DNA of 64,000 bases from Sialis fuliginosa (Eukaryota; Arthropoda; Insecta; Megaloptera; Sialidae), in NCBI GenBank assembly GCA_961205875.1, contig OY540809.1, positions 11,916,267-11,980,266 of the forward strand. Reading direction: 5' to 3'. This document shows positions 12,842 through 23,078 of the stretch, piece after piece. Made by a program: the position numbers and the translations under genes. Position 1 is the stretch's first letter. Each line of letters begins with the position of its first letter. The notes below the pieces were generated by a model. It had not been told where the DNA came from. It was given only the letters and a program-made list of their open reading frames with translations, and ran no database searches.

Positions 12842-12843
12842 TA

Positions 12844-13278
12844 GTGTATATACTACTTCAAATATAAGTATTTATACCTAAAGAATGTTTAATGATAAAT
12901 ATAGTTTCTTGGTATTAATTAAAGAATACAAGGTCAATAAGTAAATCAATAACATGATTGTAATAAATTAAATTAATAATTGTTTGCAGTCTATTTGTCT
13001 GTATCAGCAGGTGTTTGTATACAAATTTTCCAATAATTTGTTTATCTTGAATGAAAATGGAATGTTAATGTTTCAAAATGAATATGATTAATTAATTAAC
13101 ACATATGCTATTGTACTTTTAAGTTTTGAATTATATTTTTATAAAATATATCTTCTCTGTCTGTCTGTTTGTCTGTTGTAACAAATCTCAAAAACTATTG
13201 GGCATATTTTAATCCAGATTTCACCAATATTTAGATATGATATCTTCAAGGGTTCTGTAAACTTTAGTTTGTTTTCCA
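12844..13278. other. Intergenic DNA, nothing supported
   Basis: A/T-rich sequence with a short TCTGTCTG microsatellite near 13156. No gene recognised. Confidence 0.5.
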
Positions 13279-13855
13279 TCCTTAATATATATAGAGCTCA
13301 ACGTCTCTCTGTCTGTCTGTCCGTTAGTACGCTTATAACTATGTGTTTTTTTTATAGATATGTTCTCTGGCCAAATTATAGGATATATTTTGTTACGTTA
13401 GGTAACATTAGAAATAAGCAGTAAATCAAGTCGGAAAAAAGTTTACCGCCAGCGCGCTATTTTGCAATAAGATGCCTAAACCGTTAAATATTGAACAAAA
13501 TAATGTTAAAAAAAACTATAAATTAGTTATATACGGTAAAATATTATTAATAACGCGCGAACTAAAGAAAAAGTGCCGCGTCGTAGCGGGCAGAAAGAAC
13601 GATTCGCATGCGCTCGACTGCCATTTTAGCACCCTTGGTTCAGCCGTTGTCTTTTGATCGTCAACTTTTTATTTTGTTTTCAATAATTAACTTTTAAATT
13701 TAAACAGAACAAAAATTATTTGTACTTTTTGTTTTGATACGTTTTTGTTAAGTAATTTAGGTGTTGATTAGTTATTATTTTGTACTTAATTCAAGTATAT
13801 TTTTCAAAAATCCTATAACAATAATTCCGTAGTCCACGCGAGCGAAGCAGCGAGG
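13279..13855 (+). mobile_element. Helitron-like repeat, 3'-damaged copy
   Basis: It begins after an A with TCCTTAATATATATAGAGC, followed by a TCTGTCTGTC tract, and ends near CCGTAGTCCACGCGAGCGAAG. Relatives at 19734-20543 and 39068-39959 end in CAGCTAG followed by T. Here that end is lost. No coding frame. Confidence 0.6.
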
Positions 13856-14387
13856 TTAATAAATGTATATTAATTTTATTCATAAAGTATCACGAAGCAG
13901 GATGTGTATCCTCTAAGAAATAATCCATGGTCGTTTGGAGTTCGCGAATGTTGCCTGATCTGATCGGCCTGGAGAATATCCTTATCAAACCAGTCATCCA
14001 CAATGTGATATTTATGTATTAGCCAATGCTAGCTGGCTATATATTTAACATTAAAGCCAAAAAGGAAGTTAAAAATAAAAATAAATAAATGTGGTTGTTC
14101 ATAATAATGGATATATTCTCAGTTAAATGTTATAATATTCAGTTATGCAGATAATACATAATTCATATAGTATCTAAATCATGTATAATTAAATTTTCAT
14201 GTACAGTAATCGAATATAAGAAGAAATCAGTGTACCTACATAGAAAATAATTGAATTAATTAAATATGAAAATTGTCGTTTAAAATATTGAACCTCTAAT
14301 ATCCATGTAATATATTAGATTATAAAAATTGGCAATGACTATGAGAAATACTTAATTAAATTCATACAGTAATTTTTTTAAGAAAAA
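13856..14387. other. Intergenic DNA, nothing supported
   Basis: A/T-rich sequence with no recognisable gene or element. Confidence 0.5.
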
Positions 14388-14540
14388 AAATCAAAAATGT
14401 TTAAATGCGTATATAAAAAAAAATAATTCTGAGAAAGCAATATTTACAGTAACTGAATTTTATGTTTATTTTTACAAACATATTTAAATGATTTTCCTAT
14501 AATGATAATATTTATTACATTCATAAGATTTTTAACAGTA
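14388..14540. repeat. Left copy of a 153-bp target-site duplication
   Basis: Identical by eye over 153 bases to 19043-19195. The two copies abut the two ends of the LINE insertion (14541-19042) exactly, so this is a very long target-site duplication. Confidence 0.9.
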
Positions 14541-14560
14541 GATTAGATTAGATTAGATTA
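14541..14560 (-). repeat. LINE 3' tail, four pentamer repeats
   Basis: Four perfect GATTA units on the + strand separate the left target duplication from the 3' UTR. They take the place of a poly(A) tail. Confidence 0.8.
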
Positions 14561-14637
14561 TATATAGTGATTGATGAGGAGGGTTTAATGCCTCTAACAC
14601 TGCAGCCTTTGGCTTATTGTGTTCTTCATCAATTCAC

Positions 14638-17600
14638 TCATTCAGTAAAAAGGTTTACCATTCCTATCAGGTTAAGTAGCCTTTTCACCAGATTTTCTCT
14701 TATTAGAGCTTCTCGATTATTGGCTCCTGCTTGGAGTGCATTTCTCCATCGAGCAAGAGCTTCACATTCGAATATTATATGGGAGGCTGTTTCGTCCTCT
14801 TCATTACACAGTCTGCAAATGGGTTCTTCTTCATAGATTCCCATTGTTTGCATGTGTTTCCGTAGGTTACAGTGACCAGTTATCATTCCTGTCACTAGCC
14901 TAATTTGTTGTCTACTTAGTTGTAGTATTTCATCCGTTAGTTTTCTGGATGGTTCATTCAGCATAGTTTTGCTATGTCTTTGTCCTTCCACATTATTCCA
15001 GTGGTTTTGATGTTGTCTTTTTATCCAATCAGCTAGCCAACTGCGAATAGTGTTTTTGGTAATTCCAAATACTGGTTCAGGGCCTATAAAAGTTGTATTT
15101 GAGCCCTTTTTTGCCAGAGTATCAGCTTTTTCATTGCCTGCTATCCCTTTGTGTCCTGGTACCCACATAACGGTTACCCTATTGCGGTTTGCCAGGGTTA
15201 TGAGGTTTTGAAGGCAGTCCCAGACCAATTTTGAGTTGATCTGATAACTAGCCAAGGCTTTCAGTGCTGCTTGGCTATCTGTCAGGACAAGGATATCTTT
15301 GCCTTGATAGTTCCTGTGTATGTTCTCCTGCATGCAAACATCTATTGCATGAGTTTCTGCCTGGAATACTGTGGCATATCTCCCCAGAGATGCGTATGCA
15401 TTAAACTGAGGGGACTCCCCATATATTCCGGCGCCGGTGCCGCTGTCAGTTTTGGATCCATCTGTATACCATACAAGTTTGCCCTCCTGACTGCGTCTTT
15501 GTGCTAGCCCCTCATTCCAGTCTAGCTGGATGTTAAAGGGTTTGTTGAAGTTATGCCTTATTGGTATAACATCACTTCCCATTTCTAATAATGGGCCTGT
15601 GATGTTTCCAGTTATCCTGGCATGTCCAGGGATGGTGCCAGCTTGCCAATTCCCGTTGAGTTCCAGCCTGTACGCCGCCATCCTCGCCTCTCCTTTGATT
15701 ATAATATCTAGGGGAGGCAGGTTTAACAGAGTTTCCATGGCTGCAGTTGGGGTGGTTCTCATCGCCCCCGTAATACATAAGCAGGCAAGTCTCTGAATTT
15801 TAGATAGCTCCAGTTTGGCTTGTCTTTGTTCAACTTTAGGCCACCATACCAGCGATCCATAGGTAATCATGGGTCTTACCACGGCTGTGTATAACCAGTA
15901 TACCATGCTTGGTTTGAGTCCCCAGGATTTACCCAGTGCTCGCTTTGTTGCCATAAGAGTTGTTTTTCCTTTATTTACGGTTTTTTGTATCTGTGATTTC
16001 CAGGTTAGCTTCGAGTCTAGGATTATACCCAGATATTTAGCCTCCTGGCTCACTTGTAGTTGTTCATTGAAGAAGTTTGGCAGTCTGAGCCCGTCCAGTT
16101 TTCTTCGTCTTGTAAATGGTACCAGTGCCGTCTTTTGTGGATTTACACTTAAGTTCTCCTTGGCACACCATGTTTCCACAACTTCAAGAGCCCTTTGCAT
16201 GAGCCTTGAGACTGTGTCGTCGAACTTTCCCTGGATGAGTATTACTAAATCGTCAGCATACCCCTGGGTGTAGTAGCCTTGTCTATTTAGTTTGACAAGG
16301 AGTTCATCTACCACTAGGTTCCACAGTAGAGGTGATAATACCCCTCCCTGCGGACATCCTTTGGCAGCTGTTATCTCCATCGTCTCCCTAGATAGATTTG
16401 ATTGTATTTTCCTGTTGTGTAGCATATTGCTGATCCACCTACATATGGTGTCTTCTATACCACGTCTTCTCACTGCGGCTATCATTGACTCGAAGGAGGT
16501 ATGGTCGAAAGCTCCTTCGATGTCTATAAATGCCGCTAGTGCCATTTCCTGGTGGTTAATTGCATTTTCAATTTTTCCCACTAGTTGGTGAAGGGCTGTC
16601 TCACATGATTTCCCCACTTGATAAGCATGTTGGTGGGGATGGAATAAACTACCTTTAGGTAAGCTTTGCCTTATGTGATTTCCTATCAGTTTTTCCATCA
16701 CTTTTAGCATAAAAGATGTTAAAGTGATGGGTCTGTAGGCCTTTGCCTGGGAGTGGTCTCTTCCAGGTTTAGGTATAAAGACAATTCTAGATTGCTTCCA
16801 TGCAGTGGGAATATGACCCGTTGCTAGGCTTGCTCTTAGAAGTCTACAAAGTTTTGGAATTATGATGGATTTCCCTTGCTGTAGTAGCACAGGTATAATT
16901 CCATCAGGACCAGGCGCTTTGTATGGTTTGAATGAATCTATAGCCCACTCGGTTGTGTTATGGGTTATTATTTTATTTGCCGTTTGCCAGTCTCTTTTTG
17001 TTGCCCTGATAATGGGGTTTACAAGATCAAGCAAGTTTTCCTCTGCAGGTAAGTTTACATTTGAGTCTGGCAGGTGTACTTGAAGTAGTAACTCCAAGGT
17101 TTCCTTGCCTGTTTCTGTGTATTTGCCATCTGGTTTCAATATTGTCCCAATTGGTTCCACTGGATCCTTGGCCAGAATTCTCTGGAGTCTTGCTGCCTCA
17201 GAGGTGTTTTCAACTTCTTGGCAGAAATTCCTCCAGGAGTCTCTTTTGGCCTTGCGGATTTGTTTATTATAATCTGTCAGGGAGAGGTAGTATTCTTCCC
17301 ATCTTCCTGTTTTTTTCGCCTTGTTAAACAACTTGCGTGTTTTCTTTCTTTGTTCTGCCAGATTTGTGTTCCACCAACAGACATCTCTATTGGTGGATCT
17401 GCTCACAACCCGGCAGTTGTTATGGTATGAATTTACAATAGCCTCCTGTAATTGAACAGAGGTTAATTCTATATCCATACTGTCCTTGATTTCATTTTTT
17501 ACATTTTCCAAGTTCAGTTGTAGGTCCTGTTTGTATTTCTCCCAGTCCGTGTTTCTCGGGTTTCGATATTCCGAAGCTGGTTTATCAATATCTTTGATTT

Positions 17601-18264
17601 CCATTCGGATATATCTATGATCCGAGAGCGACGGTTCCTCGGACACATGCCATCGAGTTATTTGAGAGCTTATACGTGAGGTTGCTACTGTTATATCAAT
17701 GATCTCTTTTCGAGTTTTTGTTATAAAAGTTGGTTTATTTCCTCGATTTAGAAGGTCCAAATCTTTAGAAATAATATAATCAAATAGGTACTCACCCCTT
17801 CTGTTGGTGTTGCTGCTTCTCCATGCTGCATGGTGTGCGTTGGAGTCTATTCCAGCTAGTAACTGCAGGTTCAATTGCCTGCAGTGGTCCACTAGCTGCT
17901 GCAGTTCTTCCGATGGTGGCGGATCTGGTGAGTCAAACGGAAGGTATACCGAGGCTATTATTATTTCCCTCAGGTTTCCTTCCGTTTGTATTTTGACACT
18001 TATGGCAGCTTGATCCCTGCAACAGAAATTTGTCAGTTTTAAAACATGAAGTTCTTCCCTGACAAGTATACATGATCTTACATTTCCAAGGTTTCTGTTG
18101 TATATTAGTTTACCCTTGGTGGTTCCTAAGCCTGATACCTTTCCCCCGAACAGCCAGGGTTCCTGGATCAAGGCTATGTCTATACTTTCCGAGGAAAAGT
18201 ATTTACAGAAGGCCGCCGAAGCTGCCTTATTGTGCTGCAGGTTTACTTGAAGTACCTGCAGCAT
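14638..18264 (-). CDS. LINE ORF2: endonuclease, reverse transcriptase, RNase H, zinc knuckle
   Basis: One uninterrupted frame of 1208 aa. Domains in order: AP-type endonuclease (about 1-220, with IQEPW near 35 and the catalytic SDH triad member at 214-216), reverse transcriptase with YADD at 669-672 preceded by GCPQGGVLSPLLW, RNase H beginning YTDGSK with Asp935 and continuing with TDSQAALKA and WVPGHKG, and a C-terminal CX2CX8HX4C finger (C1150, C1153, H1162, C1167). It would nick target DNA and reverse-transcribe the element RNA there. Its start lies inside the end of ORF1 in another frame, a 38-nt overlap, so it is probably translated by reinitiation or a similar coupling. Base composition is less A/T-rich than the host genes. 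It appears competent, but the element lacks a complete ORF1. Confidence 0.95.
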   Translation of the reverse strand: MLQVLQVNLQHNKAASAAFCKYFSSESIDIALIQEPWLFGGKVSGLGTTKGKLIYNRNLGNVRSCILVREELHVLKLTNFCCRDQAAISVKIQTEGNLREIIIASVYLPFDSPDPPPSEELQQLVDHCRQLNLQLLAGIDSNAHHAAWRSSNTNRRGEYLFDYIISKDLDLLNRGNKPTFITKTRKEIIDITVATSRISSQITRWHVSEEPSLSDHRYIRMEIKDIDKPASEYRNPRNTDWEKYKQDLQLNLENVKNEIKDSMDIELTSVQLQEAIVNSYHNNCRVVSRSTNRDVCWWNTNLAEQRKKTRKLFNKAKKTGRWEEYYLSLTDYNKQIRKAKRDSWRNFCQEVENTSEAARLQRILAKDPVEPIGTILKPDGKYTETGKETLELLLQVHLPDSNVNLPAEENLLDLVNPIIRATKRDWQTANKIITHNTTEWAIDSFKPYKAPGPDGIIPVLLQQGKSIIIPKLCRLLRASLATGHIPTAWKQSRIVFIPKPGRDHSQAKAYRPITLTSFMLKVMEKLIGNHIRQSLPKGSLFHPHQHAYQVGKSCETALHQLVGKIENAINHQEMALAAFIDIEGAFDHTSFESMIAAVRRRGIEDTICRWISNMLHNRKIQSNLSRETMEITAAKGCPQGGVLSPLLWNLVVDELLVKLNRQGYYTQGYADDLVILIQGKFDDTVSRLMQRALEVVETWCAKENLSVNPQKTALVPFTRRRKLDGLRLPNFFNEQLQVSQEAKYLGIILDSKLTWKSQIQKTVNKGKTTLMATKRALGKSWGLKPSMVYWLYTAVVRPMITYGSLVWWPKVEQRQAKLELSKIQRLACLCITGAMRTTPTAAMETLLNLPPLDIIIKGEARMAAYRLELNGNWQAGTIPGHARITGNITGPLLEMGSDVIPIRHNFNKPFNIQLDWNEGLAQRRSQEGKLVWYTDGSKTDSGTGAGIYGESPQFNAYASLGRYATVFQAETHAIDVCMQENIHRNYQGKDILVLTDSQAALKALASYQINSKLVWDCLQNLITLANRNRVTVMWVPGHKGIAGNEKADTLAKKGSNTTFIGPEPVFGITKNTIRSWLADWIKRQHQNHWNNVEGQRHSKTMLNEPSRKLTDEILQLSRQQIRLVTGMITGHCNLRKHMQTMGIYEEEPICRLCNEEDETASHIIFECEALARWRNALQAGANNREALIRENLVKRLLNLIGMVNLFTE

Positions 18265-19041
18265 CTTCTGTCTTCTCTTCAGGTTTCTTTGAGACTCTGA
18301 AGGTTAACTGAGATAAACCTAGATAGGCTTTAAATCCTACCTTGCTCAGCTCCTTCAGTGAAGTCTCGTTTATCGCAAGGACCAGGGTAGTACCTTGCGT
18401 TTCCTGTTTGGTGGATATGATCCGCCATTCCCCTGTTTCCAGGTTTTTGTTTTGCGTCTTCAGCAGCTGGAGGATCTTAGGTGGTTCTTTAGCCTCCACT
18501 AGGTCGGTGGGGATCCACACAACCACTTTGGAGGTTTTGACCACATCTTTAGCCTCTCCTACTCGGAGGTTGGCCCCTTCCCACAGCTGGAGTTGTGGAA
18601 GTTTTCCTTCTAGCCACTCTTTTGCTTCGATATTTGCACAAGACACAAACAGTACACCGCCATGTGCATAGCTGTTTGTGAATTGTGGTCCAGTCCCTGC
18701 CTCACATTTGAAAATTTCCTTTGTGAGGGACTGCTGAATCTGCTTTGCCTGTTCTGGGGTTAGTTTGCCCTCAGGATAGGTTTGCAGAGCTACTGCCATC
18801 TTTATGGAAGATATAGTTTGGCTATAGGACTGCCCCTGTACCGAGGTACTGGGTTTTGTCCTATCGTCCCCTTCTCTGATCTTTTTAGGCGCCCTTTGTA
18901 CTGATGGTGATGGTGTACTCCCATCAGTACGGGTTCTTTTCCTGGGATCAGTTTCAGTTTTCTCAGCTGGGTCTTTTGCTGTCCCCAGTGATTTCTTTTG
19001 ACGGTTTGCCCTAGGTTTCCTTGGCCTAATGGGCTCCCCAT
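18227..19041 (-). pseudogene. LINE ORF1, 5'-truncated
   Basis: The frame is open from the element's 5' boundary to a stop at 18227, about 270 codons. The first ATG in frame is at 18799 (MAVALQ...), but the frame continues upstream as a basic, Pro/Lys/Arg-rich stretch with no ATG, so the true start is lost. The downstream part (GGVLFVSC, then WIPTDL and GWRII-like strands) resembles the DUF4780-type domain found in insect retroelement ORF1 proteins; that is recognition by eye. No CCHC knuckle is visible in the preserved part. It ends 38 nt inside ORF2. Expected role: RNA binding / RNP formation. Confidence 0.7.
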
Positions 19042-19042
19042 C

Positions 19043-19195
19043 AAATCAAAAATGTTTAAATGCGTATATAAAAAAAAATAATTCTGAGAAAGCAATATTT
19101 ACAGTAACTGAATTTTATGTTTATTTTTACAAACATATTTAAATGATTTTCCTATAATGATAATATTTATTACATTCATAAGATTTTTAACAGTA
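19043..19195. repeat. Right copy of a 153-bp target-site duplication
   Basis: Identical to 14388-14540. Beyond it the sequence continues with CTAAGGCATGATAAGTAAAT, which matches the diverged segment near 1758-1780. This shows that the uninterrupted target locus was a paralogue of that upstream DNA. Confidence 0.9.
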
Positions 19196-19733
19196 ACTAA
19201 GGCATGATAAGTAAATTCCTGTACTTATTATCTACAAAAAATGTGTCCAATTTCAACTGATTACGAAATTTCTTCTCGAGCTAGTAACGCACGATTTTCA
19301 TTTGCGTTATCTTATTGATAATATACATATTATAACTCTCAGAACAGTAAATAATTTTTAATGTCATTAACATTTGAATAGATTACAGTGGCACACGGAG
19401 AAAAATGGTACTTAAATTTAAAAAAAAATTACAAATCCAAAATAAAAATTTACTATTACAGACTTATTATATTTTTAAATAAAAGATTGTATTTTATATA
19501 ATAAGTCTGTGAATTATTGCAATACGGATAGTAAATTTTTATTAATTTCAGTTCCATTTTTCTCCGTACAAGCCCAGAAAACAAAAATGTATGAAAGAAC
19601 TAACAATATTGTAAATGTACGATACAGAAACTGAATCAAATTAAATTAAATGTGAACCGAATCCTAACCATTAAATAAAGCTTCCGTCTCCTTTTGAAAA
19701 TTGAATTGTAAAAAACTTAAATACTTCATTCTA
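19196..19733. other. Intergenic DNA, nothing coding
   Basis: The first ~130 bp continue the segment paralogous to about 1755-1870. An inverted pair (about 19391-19420 and 19540-19568, containing GGAGAAAAATGG / CCATTTTTCTCC) suggests a short MITE at 19388-19570. No gene seen. Confidence 0.5.
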
Positions 19734-20543
19734 TCTTTAATATATGTATATAAAGATCAACGTCTCTCTGTATGTCTGTCCGTTTATTTAATTCATAGAT
19801 ATGTTTTATGGACAGGTTATAGGATACATTTTGTTACGTTAGGTAACATAAGGAATAAGCAGTGACGATAGTATTGAATCAAGTCGGAAAAAAGTTTGTC
19901 GCCAGCGCGCTCTTTTGCAATAAGCTGCCTAAACAGTTAAATATTGAACAAAATAATGTAATAAAGAACTGTGTAGAATCAAAAGATCTAAAATAAAGTC
20001 CGCGATACCATATATCTAACTTTTATATCTAAGCCACAATGACTGCTTTTATGTTACAAAAAAATGTAAAATGTTTAGGTTCTGTTTACGTGGACTTATG
20101 ACATGCAAAACATTTATCCTTATCGAAATAAATGATGATTCCATCTTCATAAGTACTTAAAATAGATATAATTTGTCCTTTACAGCATCCAATTTGGTCT
20201 TTTATTTTAGGAAATAACTATATAAATAAGTTTAAGTATACGGTAATATATTATTAATAACGCGCGAACTGAAGAGCAAGTGCCACGTCGGAGCATCTCA
20301 GCCGCTACTCGGACTTTCTCGGCTCGGCCGTTGTCTTTTGATCGTCAATTATTTATTTTGTATTCAATAATTAACTTTTTTTAAACAGAACAAAAATTAT
20401 TTTTACTTTTTATTCTGATTCGTTTTTGTTAGGTAATTTAAGTTTTGATGAGTTATTATATAACTAATCATGTTTGTACTTAATTCAACTATATTTTTCA
20501 AAAATTCTAAACAATAATTCCGTAGTCCACGCGAGCACAGCTA
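19734..20543 (+). mobile_element. Helitron-like repeat with intact ends
   Basis: It starts after an A with TCTTTAATATATG, carries the CAACGTCTCTCTG block, and ends CACAGCTAG followed by T. A 5' TC and 3' CTAG between host A and T are the hallmark of Helitron ends. Shared internal blocks with 39068-39959 include TAAAGAACTGTGTAGAATC-like and CCTTATCGAAATAAATGAT. No Rep/helicase frame, so it is non-autonomous. Confidence 0.7.
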
Positions 20544-22920
20544 GTATTCATATAAAAATAAATTTTATATTTTTGATAAAAGTGTATGTAATTATTTATT
20601 ATCTACGCCACTGATGTAAATCTATTTAATATCATATTATCGAAAGAGATGTTCCACGTGAAATTATGCACGATTATACTGTTTAGTAATAATTATTTCA
20701 ATAAGGAAATTATTAGAAAATAACAATCAGTAATTGTTTATTAAGATAAAAATTTTATCGAATAATACCACTCTCTGATTAATTATAAATTTATTATCTA
20801 TACTGATTTGAATTTTGTACATCCACTACATAATAAATTGTCTATCTACTTTCTGAAAAATCAAAGGTTTTCAGTAATAAACAAATCTGTTCTATTATAA
20901 TAATTTATATTAAATTTTTATTATCACTGTTACTCTTAACTACAAGTGTCGTTGACAAATCTTAAATATAAAATAACAACCTTGGAATCTGTGTTGCAAA
21001 ATTAATCGTATGATCTCCTGAAGATTACATAAAATCGTTATCAACTAATTTATGAAATATTGAAAAATGTATCAAATTAATTCAAAATTAGTAGGTAATA
21101 ATGAAGAAAACGTCCCCAATATTTCGTACAATACGAACACTAATGAAAAAATAAATCGTTTATGTATAATATCAAAATGAAACGTTTCTTTTAAAGGAGT
21201 ACCACATGGAGCCCCTGTATTACATAATTTATACTAGCGAAATGGAAGCTATATTTAACCCAATCATAAAGATATTACATTTTTTAACATAATTATTACA
21301 AATTAATTAAACATGTCTATGAAACAGTTGGTTCCAAATTCCGGATTTTGATGGAATCATCCATTTTGACCTACCCTGAATCCATTTTGACTATTTTCGC
21401 CATGATGTCTGTGTGTCTATCTGTCGGTCTGTCGGTCTGTCTGTAGACGCTGTAACTCAAATATGCCAAATCGTAGAAGGGTGAAATTTTATATTTAAGA
21501 TTAATTTTTGTATGGAAAGAAAACCTCATATTTTTGAAAACGATCTTTCAACCGGATACGGATGTTTACCAGGGTCGATTTTTTAATTACTTTGAAACAT
21601 TGCGAATTAAAAAAAAAAAGGTCAAGTTAAAAATTGTAGGTAATATTATTATCTATAACTTATGTTCTATTTATTTTTGAAAAATAAAATTAATTATATT
21701 TCAAATTGTTCATAACAGAGAAGAAATATCAGCCATGAGTGTCACGGAACTTTTTTATACATATTAAATATATTGAGAATGTACGTGTTTGCCATAAATA
21801 TCATGGGTCTTTCTTATAAGTTATACTGAGCAGTGTATGTGATTTTAATTAATTATTAAAAAAATATATTTCTGGCTAAATCATAAACGTTGAAAAAAAG
21901 TGTATGAGACATAAATTATAGATATTAACAACCTCGACAATTTTTATCAAAAACATTTTTTCATATTTCAAAAATAATTCAAAAATTGACAAGAGTAAAC
22001 ATCCGTTTCCGATTTAGTGATTATATTAACATAAATCATTTGATATATATATATTGTAGATTGTAGTGAATGTTATAATCTATAATTTAAGTTCCATTAA
22101 TTTTATTCTACTTTTATTTGTTTGTCAGAAACATTTTTTAATAAAATATAAGACACGTACACTGTCACTCTCAGTATTACGTATAAGAAAGTCCCTTCGC
22201 TTCCATGGCAGATATTTTTTAACTCGAATATTCAGTTATTTCTTGAGGTCCCTATGCTACCTAAATCGATCTGGAAACCAAATTTATGTAGATTATGTAA
22301 TTACTGAGAAAATGTGAGTTTAAAATGGACCTAACGCTTGATACTGCTCGTGTTTTATACAAAAATTATAGTTTAAAAACTAAAAAAACACGCTTGGACT
22401 TATTGTTACACATTGAGGTGTCCCTATGACCACCTCCATCAACATACAAGCTCGATGGTACCATATTATTGTATTATCACCAGAATTATATAAGTTTGCA
22501 AGGTTTCAAATTGATACGACAATTAGAAGTGGGTAAAAAGTGAGTTGCAAGATTTGCTTAACATCTAAATAGAACTTCTATTGTTTTGAAGCATTACTTT
22601 TTATGTTAAAATAAAAATTTTATGTTTTAGAAAAAAATTAAAGTTAAAATAAGTAGTTCAAAAACGTTGAATAAAATATATAATACATATTATATTATAT
22701 GATTAGATATACATATGTATATGAATTATGTATGCATATATAATAAAGATGTATGTATGTGTGTGTATATACAAATAAATCATTGAAATTTGATCATATA
22801 ACAATTAAAAAAAATTGTTAAAAATCTGCATATCAGCTGTTTTTGTTCTATGAGACAAAAATAGCATATTCTCAGAATGATGTTCAAACGTCTTATAGAT
22901 TTTGCATTCTTCTAAGCTAT
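20544..22920. other. Intergenic DNA upstream of gene 2
   Basis: No gene supported. A block at about 21330-21560 (with TCTGTCGGTCTGTCGG and CAAATCGTAGAAGGGTGAA) has a diverged inverted relative in gene 4 intron 2 at about 41866-42000, so it is a dispersed repeat. The rest is A/T-rich with a TATG-type microsatellite near 22690-22770. Confidence 0.5.
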
Positions 22921-22924
22921 TATC

Positions 22925-22976
22925 TGATAACGATAATATCTTCTGATAACATACATCACGTTTTTAGGTATATAAG
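22925..22976 (+). promoter_or_regulatory. Gene 2 promoter: GATA cluster plus TATA box
   Basis: TGATAA (22925-22930), CGATAA (22931-22936) and TGATAA (22944-22949) precede TATATAAG at 22969-22976. The start codon is 103 nt further on. The order and spacing are almost the same at gene 3. Confidence 0.65.
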
Positions 22977-23078
22977 TCTATAAACTAATCATTTTTTCTC
23001 AGCTGATTATTAGAATCAAATACATAAACACAATATAACATAACTATTTATAATATATACCAATATAATCAAACAAAA

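Larger units (their letters stand above)
14541..19042 (-). mobile_element. Non-LTR retrotransposon (LINE with RNase H), 5'-truncated
   Basis: The 4.5-kb insertion carries an ORF1 fragment and a full-length ORF2 on the minus strand. Its 3' end is at the left and finishes in four copies of GATTA on the + strand (14541-14560), so on the element's strand the tail is (TAATC)4. At the 5' end, ORF1 is still open where the element stops, so the insertion lost its 5' part. ORF2 with AP endonuclease, RT, RNase H and C-terminal CCHC suggests the I/LOA/R1 side of the Jockey-type LINEs; the exact clade needs a tree. The intact ORF2 and identical target duplications indicate a recent insertion. Confidence 0.92.

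Noticed and set aside
14567-18671. Many + strand open frames across the LINE
   Set aside because: They are shadows of ORF1 and ORF2 on the opposite strand, which carry the recognisable domains.
18802-19095. Minus-strand 97-aa frame beginning in the target duplication
   Set aside because: It crosses the host/element boundary and is out of frame with ORF1. The ORF1 frame itself is open through the same bases and gives a sensible basic N-terminal region.
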